Shown: positions 1 through 8,807 of the stretch, in pieces | How positions within the stretch are numbered: position 1 is the first letter of the stretch | Layout: each line of letters starts with the position of its first letter | Source: Hyphomicrobium sp. D-2 | GTDB lineage: Bacteria; Pseudomonadota; Alphaproteobacteria; Rhizobiales; Hyphomicrobiaceae | Assembly (NCBI RefSeq): GCF_029872155.1 | Contig: NZ_JARXLA010000003.1 | Coordinates: 248,001 to 312,000 of the forward strand | Direction: 5' to 3' | Length of the DNA stretch: 64,000 nucleotides | The notes under the pieces: generated by a model | What the model was told of the DNA's origin: nothing | What the model saw: the letters and a program-made list of their open reading frames with translations, nothing else | The model's database searches: none | Position numbers and translations under genes: made by a program

Positions 1-2
1 AC

Positions 3-560
3 GTCGATCTGGTTTCGACGTCCCGCCGTGTTGATGTGATCGGCGAGGGCTTTGACGTTGCGTTGCGCGTGCGCTTCCCGCCACTGGAGCAGAGCGACCT
101 CGTGATGCGTACGCTGAGCGAAAGTCCGCAACGGATGGTTGCCAGTCCGGAGCTGGTCAAGGGGATGGCGCTGCCGCTGGTGCCTGCGGATCTTGCAGCG
201 CTGCCTAGCCTCGATCTGGCTCCGGCGGTGGCGAAGCATGTGTGGGAGCTGATCGGCGCTGACGGTGCCTCTGTGCGCGTGACGCATCATCCACGGCTCA
301 TCACAGACGACATGGCTCAGCTTCTCGCAGCAGCCATCGCCGGGGTCGGAGTGGTGAAGCTGCCATCGATGGTGGCGGATGAGCACATCGCATCGGGCGC
401 GCTGGTCAACGTCACGCCGGGCTGGACGCCGCCCGGTGGCATTGTGCACGCGGTGTTTCCATCCCGTCGCGGACTGCTGCCATCGGTGCGCGGATTTATC
501 GATTTTCTGGCCGCAGAATACAGCGCGCTTAATCTGATCGACGCTTCGCGACATCAGTAG
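3..560 (+). CDS. LysR-family transcriptional regulator, C-terminal part (cut by window edge)
   Basis: The open frame runs in from the left edge with no start, so only about 185 residues of the effector-binding domain are present. The opening stretch RRVDVIGEGFDVALRV is the classic second-lobe signature of LysR regulators of the CrgA/DmlR-like group, and LLPSVRGFIDFLAAEY near the end is their usual C-terminal helix. The DNA-binding winged helix must lie upstream of the window. Family knowledge says it is a ligand-responsive transcription factor, usually acting on a divergent neighbour, which is not visible here. The effector is unknown. Confidence 0.85.
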   Translation, partial: VDLVSTSRRVDVIGEGFDVALRVRFPPLEQSDLVMRTLSESPQRMVASPELVKGMALPLVPADLAALPSLDLAPAVAKHVWELIGADGASVRVTHHPRLITDDMAQLLAAAIAGVGVVKLPSMVADEHIASGALVNVTPGWTPPGGIVHAVFPSRRGLLPSVRGFIDFLAAEYSALNLIDASRHQ

Positions 561-722
561 GTCGCCTACTTTACCGCGCGCTCGCAGCGATTGTTCATAC
601 ACTTTAGCTGAGTGCGGCGTTTTATAGGCATACCTGCCGCGCGAATGCGTCCTACATGGTGTGAGCAACAAGGGACGCGAACAAGTAATGCGCGAGTTGG
701 CTGACACACGAACGGATGCAGC

Positions 723-1523
723 ATGACGATGACCCAACGAGCCGATTTATCGGCTGACGATATTGCGCGTTTCGGTGAGGATCCCACTGCGTCGTTCGCT
801 GCGAACCTGCAGGACGTCAGATCTCGCATCGCCGCAGCTTGTCTTCGCAGCGGGCGGTCGCCGGACGATGTGCGGTTGCTGCCGGTCACCAAGACTGTGC
901 CGGTGCCGGTTCTGCGCTATGCCTTCGCAGCGGGAATCCGCGATTTCGGTGAAAACAAATTGCAGGAGGCGCGCGATAAAAACGCAGCTCTTGCCGATCT
1001 CGATATCCGCTGGAGCATCATCGGGCATCTTCAGACCAACAAGGTGAAGTACCTGGTGCGCTTCGCATCGGAATTCCATGCGCTCGATAGCTTCCGGCTG
1101 GCGGAAGAACTGAACCGACGTCTTGAAGCGCAGGAGCGCGATCTTGATGTGTTCGTGCAGGTCAACACATCGGGCGAGCCGAGCAAGTATGGGCTGCAAC
1201 CGGCGGACGTCATTCCGTTCGTCGAACGCTTGGCCGAGTTCCCTCGCCTGAAACCGCAGGGACTCATGACGCTCGCGATATTCAGTTCCGATGTCGAACG
1301 CGTTCGGACTTGCTTCCGGTTGCTGCGTGATCTGCGGGATCGCGCGGTGGCGGTTCACCCGGCATTGACGCAGCTCTCAATGGGGATGTCCGGAGATTTT
1401 GAGATCGCCATCGAGGAAGGCGCGAATGTTGTGCGTGTCGGCCGGGCCATCTTCGGCGCGCGGCCGACCAGCGATGCACACTATTGGCCCGGACTGATCT
1501 CACCCGAACCCGACCAGCAGTAG
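723..1523 (+). CDS. YggS/PLPBP-family pyridoxal-phosphate homeostasis protein
   Basis: At 266 residues it is slightly longer than the usual 220-235 because of an N-terminal extension of about 25. The fold-type III PLP barrel is recognisable from the cofactor lysine in LLPVTKTVP (residue about 58), then DFGENKLQEA, WSIIGHLQTNK, FVQVNTSGEPSKYG, GLMTLA, LSMGMSGDFEIAIEEGA and the phosphate-binding end VRVGRAIFG. Members bind PLP and buffer its supply to other enzymes rather than catalysing a known reaction. It is cytosolic. It stands alone between the LysR tail and the iron-signalling locus. The ATG at 723 has only a weak ribosome site, and a second in-frame ATG follows two codons later. Confidence 0.93.
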   Translation: MTMTQRADLSADDIARFGEDPTASFAANLQDVRSRIAAACLRSGRSPDDVRLLPVTKTVPVPVLRYAFAAGIRDFGENKLQEARDKNAALADLDIRWSIIGHLQTNKVKYLVRFASEFHALDSFRLAEELNRRLEAQERDLDVFVQVNTSGEPSKYGLQPADVIPFVERLAEFPRLKPQGLMTLAIFSSDVERVRTCFRLLRDLRDRAVAVHPALTQLSMGMSGDFEIAIEEGANVVRVGRAIFGARPTSDAHYWPGLISPEPDQQ

Positions 1524-1920
1524 ACGATAGAGCGGGACGCATAGCGCACGCTGTAGTTGCCTGTTGTCAAGCAAGGCAGTTGCTTTGCGGCAACGAGCGC
1601 TCGGTTTGTTGCGATCAATCGATCTGGCTCCGGCGGTATGCGATCAGCCGCGCTCGCAGCGGCAAGACCACTAAAACAAGGCATAATCATACTCTTGTAG
1701 TCATGTTATGTGGCCGCCCGCCCGGAACTGCATAGAAGCGCTCTAAATATTTATTGTTGCAGAGAAATTTTTGATGGGATTTGTGGAGATGCAAAGTGCG
1801 GCATCGGCGTTGCCTTCCCGCATTCAAGGCTGACGGCATCGATTGTTGGCCTGCTTTCCGCTATGCCGCGCCCCGGCTTGAAGGGGCTTTACCGTACCAT
1901 GTGAGGCGTGAGGTTGCTCT
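1524..1920. other. Intergenic region upstream of the ECF sigma gene
   Basis: About 400 bases without a convincing gene. The short frames here overlap each other in several phases and match nothing I recognise. The stretch 1680-1790 is AT-richer than its surroundings and is the natural place for the promoter of the sigma gene at 1921. I looked for Fur or Irr-type palindromes and for a copy of the motif found before fecR and the receptor, and found neither. Confidence 0.5.
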
Positions 1921-2439
1921 GTGGCTGACAATATCCATCGATGGCTCGGGGATCTGTTTCGGCACTATCACACCGAGGTCGTGCGTTATGCGGCCCGTCT
2001 CGTCGGTGACCGCGAAAACGGCGAGGAGGTCGTGCAAAGCGCTTACGTGCGTCTTGCAAGGCGCTCCGCCGAAGGCATCGTTGTCGAGCATCCGAGAGCC
2101 TACCTGTTTACGGCGGCGCGCAATGCTGCCGTCGATTTCACGGCGCGGCGTGCGGTGGAATGGACCTATCGCGTCGACGTTGAGGATCTGTCGCCGCTGG
2201 CGGTGACCGTTGATCCAACTGTGGCATTTGAATATCGCCAGCGCCTAGCCCGCCTTGCCGTGCTGCTCAACGAACTGCCCACCTCCTGCCGGACTGCTTT
2301 CGTCATGAACCGGATGGAGGGGCGCACGCACAAAGAGGTGGCGCAGGCGCTTGGCATATCCATCAGCATGGTCGAAAAGCACGTCACCCGTGCGCTGATT
2401 CATTGTCGCGATCTCATGCGCGACGCAGAAGAGAGCTGA
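1921..2439 (+). CDS. FecI-type ECF RNA polymerase sigma factor
   Basis: 172 residues, normal for an extracytoplasmic-function sigma factor. Region 2 is seen in FRHYHTEVVRYAARLVGD and EEVVQSAYVRL. Region 4 is the helix-turn-helix HKEVAQALGISISMVEKHV followed by TRALIHCRD, the pattern typical of the iron-related FecI group. The GTG start at 1921 has GAGG seven bases upstream. It is followed by a FecR-like anti-sigma gene and an STN-domain TonB receptor, the standard order of a cell-surface signalling system. There, ligand binding outside releases the sigma factor to transcribe the receptor gene. The iron or heme ligand is inferred from family and receptor type. Confidence 0.93.
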   Translation: MADNIHRWLGDLFRHYHTEVVRYAARLVGDRENGEEVVQSAYVRLARRSAEGIVVEHPRAYLFTAARNAAVDFTARRAVEWTYRVDVEDLSPLAVTVDPTVAFEYRQRLARLAVLLNELPTSCRTAFVMNRMEGRTHKEVAQALGISISMVEKHVTRALIHCRDLMRDAEES

Positions 2440-2472
2440 CCTGCAGGCCACCTGCATCGAAGGTTGCATTAC

Positions 2473-2497
2473 GGGTTTTGCGCCGTGGTCCCGTCTA
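2473..2497 (+). promoter_or_regulatory. Candidate FecI-type sigma promoter ahead of the anti-sigma gene
   Basis: GGGTT at 2473 is followed by CCCGTCTA at 2490, exactly 17 bases from block start to block start. The same two blocks with the same spacing recur at 3556-3580 before the receptor gene. The anti-sigma start lies 28 bases downstream. Two-block conservation before two genes controlled by a neighbouring ECF sigma is what a -35/-10 pair would look like. The assignment is inference. Confidence 0.55.
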
Positions 2498-2524
2498 TAT
2501 CACTGAGGACATGACAGACTGACC

Positions 2525-3523
2525 GTGCAACGTGATCCGCGGATGAGCCCCAAACCAACCTATCCATCCAAGGCACTTTCGAACGAAGCGCTGGAGTGGA
2601 TCGTTCGACTGAATTCTGGCGCGGCCCGAAAATCGGATCGCACGGCCTTTGCTACCTGGCGCGCACAGAGCGCCGAGCACGAGGCCGCCGCGGCCGAGGC
2701 CGAAGCCCTTTGGCGCGATGCCGACAATCTTCATGCCGATCCTGAAAGCGGTTTGATCAGGTTAGGCGGCCGCAAAAAGCCTCGGGTGTCCCGGCGTACG
2801 GTGCTCCGCGGGTTGGCCGGCGTGGGGGTCGGGGCCGTTGGCGCTTACTGGGCCAGCGGCGCCATGCGGCCGCTGATGGCCGACCATGCGACAGGGGTCG
2901 GCGAAGTCGGAACGGTCGATCTGCACGATGGCACGCGCGTGGTGCTGAATGCAATGTCGGCAATGAATGTCGATTATTCTCCGCAGTTGCGCCGCATCGC
3001 GCTGCTGCAAGGGCAAGCCTATTTCGAGGTCATGCGCGACACCGCCCGTCCATTCGAAGTTTCGGCGCGCGGCGCCACCGTGACCGCGCTCGGCACAGCC
3101 TTTGATGTCGACAGCCGCCTTGCATCCGATCGCGTCAGCGTCTTTGTCGCCCAGAACGCTGTGCGGGTGCAATCCACGTTCGAGCGTGCAACCGATAGTG
3201 TCATTCTGTCGGCCGGGCACAGGGTGCTCGTCTCCGGTGCAGGCCGCATCGGTGCCGCAGTCGCACAGGACCCCGCAGCAGCTCTGGCCTGGCGCACGGG
3301 GATGCTGATCGCCGAGGGTGAAACGTTGGAAGATGTGATCGCTGCTCTGCGCACCTATTCCAAAGGCTGGATCATCATCCAGGATGCCGATGTGCGCGAG
3401 CTGAAGGTCAACGCGGTTCTGGATCTCAGAACTCCTCAGCAATCGCTCGATGCGCTGGCGGCCGGCCTGCCGATCCGGGTGATGCGGTTGTCAAATCTCG
3501 TCACGGTTATTTCTGCCGCATAG
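2525..3523 (+). CDS. FecR-like anti-sigma factor / sigma regulator
   Basis: 332 residues. An N-terminal cytoplasmic DUF4880-like segment (about residues 16-60, with EALEWIVRLNSG and ATWRAQSAEHEAA) binds the sigma factor in this family. One membrane span follows (about 93-113, RGLAGVGVGAVGAYWASGAM). Next comes the periplasmic FecR domain (about 120-215, with VDLHDGTRVVLNAMSAM and GTAFDVDSR). A C-terminal STN-like segment (about 255-332, LEDVIAALRTYSKGWI) is where the receptor's signalling domain would dock. The GTG start fits the spacing to the promoter, but ATG at 2543 is an alternative. It relays receptor occupancy to the sigma factor encoded 85 bases upstream. Confidence 0.92.
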   Translation: MQRDPRMSPKPTYPSKALSNEALEWIVRLNSGAARKSDRTAFATWRAQSAEHEAAAAEAEALWRDADNLHADPESGLIRLGGRKKPRVSRRTVLRGLAGVGVGAVGAYWASGAMRPLMADHATGVGEVGTVDLHDGTRVVLNAMSAMNVDYSPQLRRIALLQGQAYFEVMRDTARPFEVSARGATVTALGTAFDVDSRLASDRVSVFVAQNAVRVQSTFERATDSVILSAGHRVLVSGAGRIGAAVAQDPAAALAWRTGMLIAEGETLEDVIAALRTYSKGWIIIQDADVRELKVNAVLDLRTPQQSLDALAAGLPIRVMRLSNLVTVISAA

Positions 3524-3555
3524 CGATCGTGAATTTTTCGGCGGATCTTTGTTGA

Positions 3556-3580
3556 GGGTTATCGTCAGGTTTCCCGTCTA
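3556..3580 (+). promoter_or_regulatory. Candidate FecI-type sigma promoter ahead of the TonB receptor
   Basis: GGGTT at 3556 and CCCGTCTA at 3573 repeat the pair at 2473-2497 with identical 17-base spacing. A further TGAGG follows at a comparable distance in both copies. The receptor ATG is 67 bases downstream, leaving room for a short leader. The role as promoter is inferred from the repetition and the adjacent ECF sigma gene. Confidence 0.6.
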
Positions 3581-3646
3581 AGCCAGTGAGGGAAGGCACG
3601 AGCCCACTGGCTAACTCCCTCGATGTGTATGCGTATGGGGGTTTGA

Positions 3647-6600
3647 ATGTCGTTTGCGTACCGGGGGCGCCAACCGCAGCATTTTGCGCGGATGGCGATG
3701 TTAAGCGTGTCGCTGCTGGCCTTGGCGCCCGCGCTGCAAGCACAGCAGCTATCTGCTGCACAGAGCAACACCATCAGTTTCAATATTCCAGCTCAGCCGC
3801 TGACATCGGCGCTTTCTGCGTTTGCGCGTCAGTCGGGCGTCAAGCTGGCTTATCCGGCATCGCTTACAGCGGGTAAGTCGGCGCCGGCGCTTTCTGGTCA
3901 ATACACGCGCGATGCGGCGCTGAGCCAACTGCTGAGCGGCAGCGGTTTGAGCTTCAGCTTCACCGCGGCGAACGTCGCGACGATCAGCGATCCTAACAGC
4001 GGCGCCGATGCCGGTGCGGCTGTCGATGGTGCGATTGCGCTGGATACTATCGATGTGTCGGGTGGTGGCATCGCGGGCACCTCCGTTTACACACCCTATG
4101 AAACCGCAGCACCGACCGCACACATTTCGGCTGAAAACATTGAACGCTTTCGCGGCGCAAGTCCGGCTGACATGTTCCGCGGAACACCCGGCGTAATGTC
4201 GGGCGAAGCGCGCAATGGCGGTGCAGGCATCGACGTCAATATCCGCGGCATGCAGGGCTTTGGCCGCGTTTCGACAACCGTCGATGGTGCAGAAAATTCG
4301 CTCACCATCTATCAGGGATATCAGGGACTATCGAACCGCTCGTTCGTCGATCCTGATCTGATCGGCGGCGTCGACATCACCAAGGGTTCTGACGCTTCAT
4401 CGTGGGGCAACGCCGGCTCCGTGGCCATGCGCACGATCAACGCCGACGACATCGTCAAGGATGGCAACACGTGGGGCGTGCGCGTCAAAGGCGGCTTTGG
4501 CACCAACACGTCCGGGCCGACCACCGGCAGTCGCGCTGGCTACCTGTTCAACAATCCGCTTAGCGAACTAAACGATCCCAATGCGCGCCCCGGAACCGCG
4601 ACGCCATCGGCGGCGGGCATGAACCGGCCGAATACATTCACGCCCACCAGCGGATCAGGCAGCATTGCTGCCGCATACAAAGGCGAGAATTTCGACGTCG
4701 TTGCGGGCTACGCCTATCGCGAGCAGGGCAATTATCACGCCGGCACTAAGGGCAACGATGCCAATCCGACCAACACCGGCGATCGGCCGTTCTGTTATCC
4801 GGATGGAACCTGCCCGTTTTTCTATCGCGACTTCATGGTCAACGGTGGACTGGCGAACTACCGCGCCGGCGAGGAAGTGCTGAACACGCAGTTGCGTACC
4901 GAGTCATGGCTGGCAAAAATGAATGCCAAGCTCTCCGATGAGCACACGCTGCAGCTTGGCTACACCGGATTCCGCAGTGAAGCAGGTGATCGGATGGCGT
5001 CTTCGCTTGGCAGCATTGGCACTCAGGCCGTTCAACAGAAGCAGACTGCAGGCACTGCCCTTGACACGTTCACTGCTCGCCATCAGTGGAATCCGGCCGA
5101 TAACGATCTGATCCAGCTGAACGCCAACGCGTATTGGAGCCACCTTGAACTGCGCAATCCGATGCGCCTCACCAACTATGCGTTCGTGCAGAAAGGGCTT
5201 GTCGCGCCAAACTTCCGCAGCGGCTCCGACACCGACATGTGGGGCGGCGATCTCACCAACCTGTCGAAATTCGATTTCGACTTCGGCAAGATTGATGTCA
5301 CCAACGGCTTTTCATATCGCGCCGAAGACACGCGCGGCAGCCGCAACAGCGAAGCGATGGACATCATCGGCGCGCGCGATGCCGTTCGCCACGAGGTCGC
5401 GGGCTTCACCAAGGTAGCATACACGCCGCTGGACTGGTTCACCGTGCACGGCGGCCTACGCTACTCGCATTTCTGGATGCAGGATCGTTTCGAGCCCTAT
5501 TCGGAGCGCGGCCAGATCGAGCGCGGCGAGATCAAAATGGGCTACCGAACCAATGATGGCGGGTTCAGCCCATCGGCCGGCGTAATCGTCAAGCCGATGG
5601 ACGGCGTCGAGCTGTACGCAAACTATTCGAGCACGCTGCGTTCGCCAAGCATCATCGAAGCCGGTTCGGCCTTCACCATGGTGGCGCAGAACGGTTTGGT
5701 GCCAGAACGCTCCAACAACTGGGAGCTCGGCGCCAACCTGCGTCGCGACGGCCTTTTGTCAACCGATGATCGCGGCATGGTCAAGCTCGGCTACTTCAAT
5801 TGGGATGTGCAGGATTATCTCGCGCGTAATCTCAGGATCATCGACAACAACAACGTGCTGCAGGTCGACAACATCGACCGGGCGAAATTCGAAGGCGTGG
5901 AATTTGCCGGACGCTACGAATACAAGGGTTTCTCAGCGGATCTCGCCGCGAACTATTTTCTTAACGTTGAATACTGCCGCACGGCTGATACCTGCGGCGC
6001 CGGCACGCTCTACGGCGATTACGCCACCAATCATGTGCAGCCGAAATACACCGTCGATCTGACCGTTGCCCAGAAGCTGTTCGAGGATACGCTGACGGTC
6101 GGCGGCCGCGCATCGTACATCGGTCCGCGCTCGATTGGTCATGGCGACGTCACCGCGGTCGGTGCATCGCAGTTCATCGCGCCGATAAAGTGGGAACCCT
6201 ATGTGCTGGTCGACCTGTTCTCGGAATACAAGCTGACCGACAGCCTGACGGCATCGCTGCGCGTCGAAAACCTGTTCGACAAATACTATATCGACCCGCT
6301 CAGCCTCGTCGCGCAGCCAGGCCCTGGCCGCACCTTCTATGCCAGCTTCACCAAGACATTCGGCGGTGACGATACGTTGCCTGAAGTGCCGTCGCTGTTC
6401 ACCCACGGCGAACCGGACTCCACTGGCCGTGTTGACTGGGGCGGTCTTTATGCGGGCTTCCACGCCGGCGCCGGTCTGGCGCACACGTGGGGCACGACGA
6501 CTCCAACCGATGGTTCGTCAAACGCCATCGCCGCAACCGAATCCGCCGACATGGACTTCGACAGCGGCATGTTCGGCCTGCAGGCGGGCTATAACTGGCA

Positions 6601-7279
6601 GCTTGGCAACGGTGTGGTGCTGGGTCTCGAAGCCGATTGGAGCAAGACCTACATGCAGGGCCGGCAGATGGCGCGCTCCACCGAAGGCACGCTCGCTACC
6701 GCAGGCTCGCTGCAGGCTCTGACAGCGTACGACATCGACTGGACCGTGAGCGTGCGCGGCCGCATTGGTTATGCCGTGAGCGACCGGCTCATGCTCTACG
6801 GCACCGGCGGTCTCAGCATGTTGCGCGAAACGCAAACGCGTCAGCAGTATCGCTCCACTAACTCTCCGGCATATCCATTGGGCAAGACGACGGAAGCGGT
6901 CGGCATTGAGACAGATACCAAGAACCGGTTCGGATTCACCGTCGGCGGCGGCGCGGAATATGCGGTCAGCGAGCACTGGTCGATCCGCGCGGATTACGGC
7001 TACACCCGCTTCGGTAGCAAGAGCTTTTCGTTTGAAAAGGCAGCAGCCGGTGCTGCGGCTCCCTCGGCAACACCTGGCGCCATCATTGGCTACATCAGGG
7101 ACGATCCTCGCTTCTCCGCCCGATGTGCGGCTGGAACACTGCCGCAATCGATCTGCGATGAGCCTATGCGCGCACCCACGATATACGACGACGGCACCGC
7201 AAATGAAGTGAACGGCCGGTCCGCGAACAATGCGCTCGACATGCACACGCTCAAGCTCGGCATCAACTACCGCTTTTAA
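3647..7279 (+). CDS. TonB-dependent heme/iron receptor with STN domain, fused to a C-terminal OMP beta-barrel
   Basis: 1210 residues, about 300 longer than a normal signalling receptor. A signal peptide ends near LAPALQAQ (about 33). An STN signalling domain spans about 44-100 (FNIPAQPLTSALSAFARQSG). The plug domain follows (about 140-270, with DMFRGTPGVMSGEARNGGAG, IRGMQGFGR and ITKGSDASSWGNAG), and the 22-strand barrel ends at FYASFTKTF (about 904). This is the hemoglobin/hemin-receptor branch, but the textbook FRAP and NPNL boxes appear as LRSPS and GLVPERSNNWELG. After a short linker, residues 930-1210 form a second domain of the Omp25/Omp31 type: WGGLYAGFHAGAGLAHTWG, FGLQAGYNWQLGNGVVLGLE, IGYAVSDRLMLYGTGGLS and the terminal LKLGINYRF. 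No stop or frame change separates them. GGGGG lies five bases before the ATG. Confidence 0.93.
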   Translation: MSFAYRGRQPQHFARMAMLSVSLLALAPALQAQQLSAAQSNTISFNIPAQPLTSALSAFARQSGVKLAYPASLTAGKSAPALSGQYTRDAALSQLLSGSGLSFSFTAANVATISDPNSGADAGAAVDGAIALDTIDVSGGGIAGTSVYTPYETAAPTAHISAENIERFRGASPADMFRGTPGVMSGEARNGGAGIDVNIRGMQGFGRVSTTVDGAENSLTIYQGYQGLSNRSFVDPDLIGGVDITKGSDASSWGNAGSVAMRTINADDIVKDGNTWGVRVKGGFGTNTSGPTTGSRAGYLFNNPLSELNDPNARPGTATPSAAGMNRPNTFTPTSGSGSIAAAYKGENFDVVAGYAYREQGNYHAGTKGNDANPTNTGDRPFCYPDGTCPFFYRDFMVNGGLANYRAGEEVLNTQLRTESWLAKMNAKLSDEHTLQLGYTGFRSEAGDRMASSLGSIGTQAVQQKQTAGTALDTFTARHQWNPADNDLIQLNANAYWSHLELRNPMRLTNYAFVQKGLVAPNFRSGSDTDMWGGDLTNLSKFDFDFGKIDVTNGFSYRAEDTRGSRNSEAMDIIGARDAVRHEVAGFTKVAYTPLDWFTVHGGLRYSHFWMQDRFEPYSERGQIERGEIKMGYRTNDGGFSPSAGVIVKPMDGVELYANYSSTLRSPSIIEAGSAFTMVAQNGLVPERSNNWELGANLRRDGLLSTDDRGMVKLGYFNWDVQDYLARNLRIIDNNNVLQVDNIDRAKFEGVEFAGRYEYKGFSADLAANYFLNVEYCRTADTCGAGTLYGDYATNHVQPKYTVDLTVAQKLFEDTLTVGGRASYIGPRSIGHGDVTAVGASQFIAPIKWEPYVLVDLFSEYKLTDSLTASLRVENLFDKYYIDPLSLVAQPGPGRTFYASFTKTFGGDDTLPEVPSLFTHGEPDSTGRVDWGGLYAGFHAGAGLAHTWGTTTPTDGSSNAIAATESADMDFDSGMFGLQAGYNWQLGNGVVLGLEADWSKTYMQGRQMARSTEGTLATAGSLQALTAYDIDWTVSVRGRIGYAVSDRLMLYGTGGLSMLRETQTRQQYRSTNSPAYPLGKTTEAVGIETDTKNRFGFTVGGGAEYAVSEHWSIRADYGYTRFGSKSFSFEKAAAGAAAPSATPGAIIGYIRDDPRFSARCAAGTLPQSICDEPMRAPTIYDDGTANEVNGRSANNALDMHTLKLGINYRF

Positions 7280-7306
7280 TTGAAGCGTTCAGCCGAACAA
7301 CCAACT

Positions 7307-7340
7307 CGCCGCGATGAATTCCTTCTGGATCATCGCGGCG
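7307..7340. terminator. Hairpin between convergent receptor and histidine kinase genes
   Basis: A perfect 11-base stem, CGCCGCGATGA at 7307-7317 and its complement at 7330-7340, closes a 12-base loop. It sits 28 bases past the receptor stop and 70 bases past the convergent kinase stop. There is no clear T run, so intrinsic termination is plausible but not certain. Confidence 0.5.
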
Positions 7341-7409
7341 GTGGCGTGAAGTATCGGAGATGCCACGCGCGACGTCCGTTTTGATCGCGTGAGTTTGGTT
7401 CGCCAGGAT

Positions 7410-8807
7410 TTACGATGTGAGTTCATTATCAGCCGATGCGGTGCCGTCGTCGTTGAACGCTACCAGATGCAGAGTGAACTGAGCGCCGCCGCCGCTGCGA
7501 CTGTCAACTGTTACCGAACCTTGATGGATTTCGGCAATGCGCTTGACGATGGACAGGCCTAGTCCAGCGCCGCCGGTTCGATAGGGATCGCGGACGCCAA
7601 AGCGCTGAAAGATTGTATCGCGCTGGGAGACCGGTACCCCATCACCTCGATCAAGTACGGTGACGGTAGCGTCCGAGCCGACAATCAGTTCAACGGTAGA
7701 GCCGGCCGGCGTATGCCGAAGTGCGTTCTCAGAAAGGTTGCGCACGGCGCGGCGCAGAAGTTCTGCGTTGCCGCGAACCCATACCGGCGTGCCGGAAGCT
7801 TCGAGAGCAACGCTTTTGTCCTGCGCCAGCGCCAGCGGGGCAATGTGGGCAGCAACGTCGGCGCACACCTCATAAATATCGGCGCGGTCGCTGGCGTGCA
7901 CGAGAATGTTGTCCGATTCGGCAAGATCGAGCAGCTGCCCGATCACGCGGCTCATGACATCGACATCGCGGAACAATTCATCCGTCGGCAGCAGGTCGGC
8001 ACGGGTTTCAAGGCGCGCGCGTAGTACGGCCAAAGGTGTACGCAACTCGTGCGCCGTGTCGGCAATGAACTCGCGCTGATGGGCGAAGCCATTTTCGATG
8101 CGATCAAGCGCCTGATTGATGCTGGTGACCAGCGGCAGAATTTCGTTTGGAACATCGTGGACGGGCAGTCGAACTTCCAGACGATTGGGCGAAATACGTG
8201 CGGCTTTTGTCGAGGCGCGCAACAGGGGCTGCATCGAATTGCGAACGATGAGAATGTCGGCCGTGGCTAACAGCAACAGTACCGGAATGGCCGTCCAACC
8301 AACCCGCTGCAGAAACTCTGCGACGACGTCATCCAAAACGACATCCCGATGGTGGAGATCCTCACCAACCTGAATCCAAAGGTTTTCGTCGCCAATGTTC
8401 TTGAGAATGCTGACGCCGGCAATCTCCTTGTCACCTATCTTTGCTACCTGATATCCGCTGGGAATGGTGTTGCCGGACGTGGAGACAAAAAGACCTTGTG
8501 CGTACGCTGTAGGAGACAGCAGCGGCGCGCCGCGTTCGTCCAGAACAGCGTATGCATAGCGCCCATAGTCGTCTGAGAATATCGCCTTCAGATTTTGCGG
8601 CAGTTCGAGGTTGAGTTTGCCATCGGGATTGCGGCGCAGGTTAGATGCCAGCCATTCGGCCTGATCGCGCATCGCCTGTTCATGAATCGTATGCACGGCT
8701 ACGTTCATGAAATAGAACAGCACCAGCGGAATGATGGTGGCGGTGATAAGAATGGTGATGACATGCAGCGAAGTCATCCGTGCCGTTAGCGAACGGAAAG
8801 TCGGCAC
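7410..8807 (-). CDS. Sensor histidine kinase (OmpR/QseC-like class)
   Basis: 465 residues. The first membrane span is near residues 15-38 (VITILITATIIPLVLFYFMN). A periplasmic sensor loop of about 130 residues follows, then a second span (about 168-188, AIPVLLLLATADILIV) and a HAMP linker (RNSMQPLLRA). The phosphoacceptor histidine is in ADTAHELRTPLAVLR (about 253). The ATP-binding domain shows NLSENALRHTPAG, VLDRGDGVP and GGAGLGLSIVKRIAEIHQG. It begins with GTG at 8807, sharing one base with the stop of the response regulator, so the two are translationally coupled. The pair is divergent from the RND efflux operon, suggesting metal or envelope stress sensing. The signal is not readable from the sequence. 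Confidence 0.93.
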   Translation of the reverse strand: MPTFRSLTARMTSLHVITILITATIIPLVLFYFMNVAVHTIHEQAMRDQAEWLASNLRRNPDGKLNLELPQNLKAIFSDDYGRYAYAVLDERGAPLLSPTAYAQGLFVSTSGNTIPSGYQVAKIGDKEIAGVSILKNIGDENLWIQVGEDLHHRDVVLDDVVAEFLQRVGWTAIPVLLLLATADILIVRNSMQPLLRASTKAARISPNRLEVRLPVHDVPNEILPLVTSINQALDRIENGFAHQREFIADTAHELRTPLAVLRARLETRADLLPTDELFRDVDVMSRVIGQLLDLAESDNILVHASDRADIYEVCADVAAHIAPLALAQDKSVALEASGTPVWVRGNAELLRRAVRNLSENALRHTPAGSTVELIVGSDATVTVLDRGDGVPVSQRDTIFQRFGVRDPYRTGGAGLGLSIVKRIAEIHQGSVTVDSRSGGGAQFTLHLVAFNDDGTASADNELTS

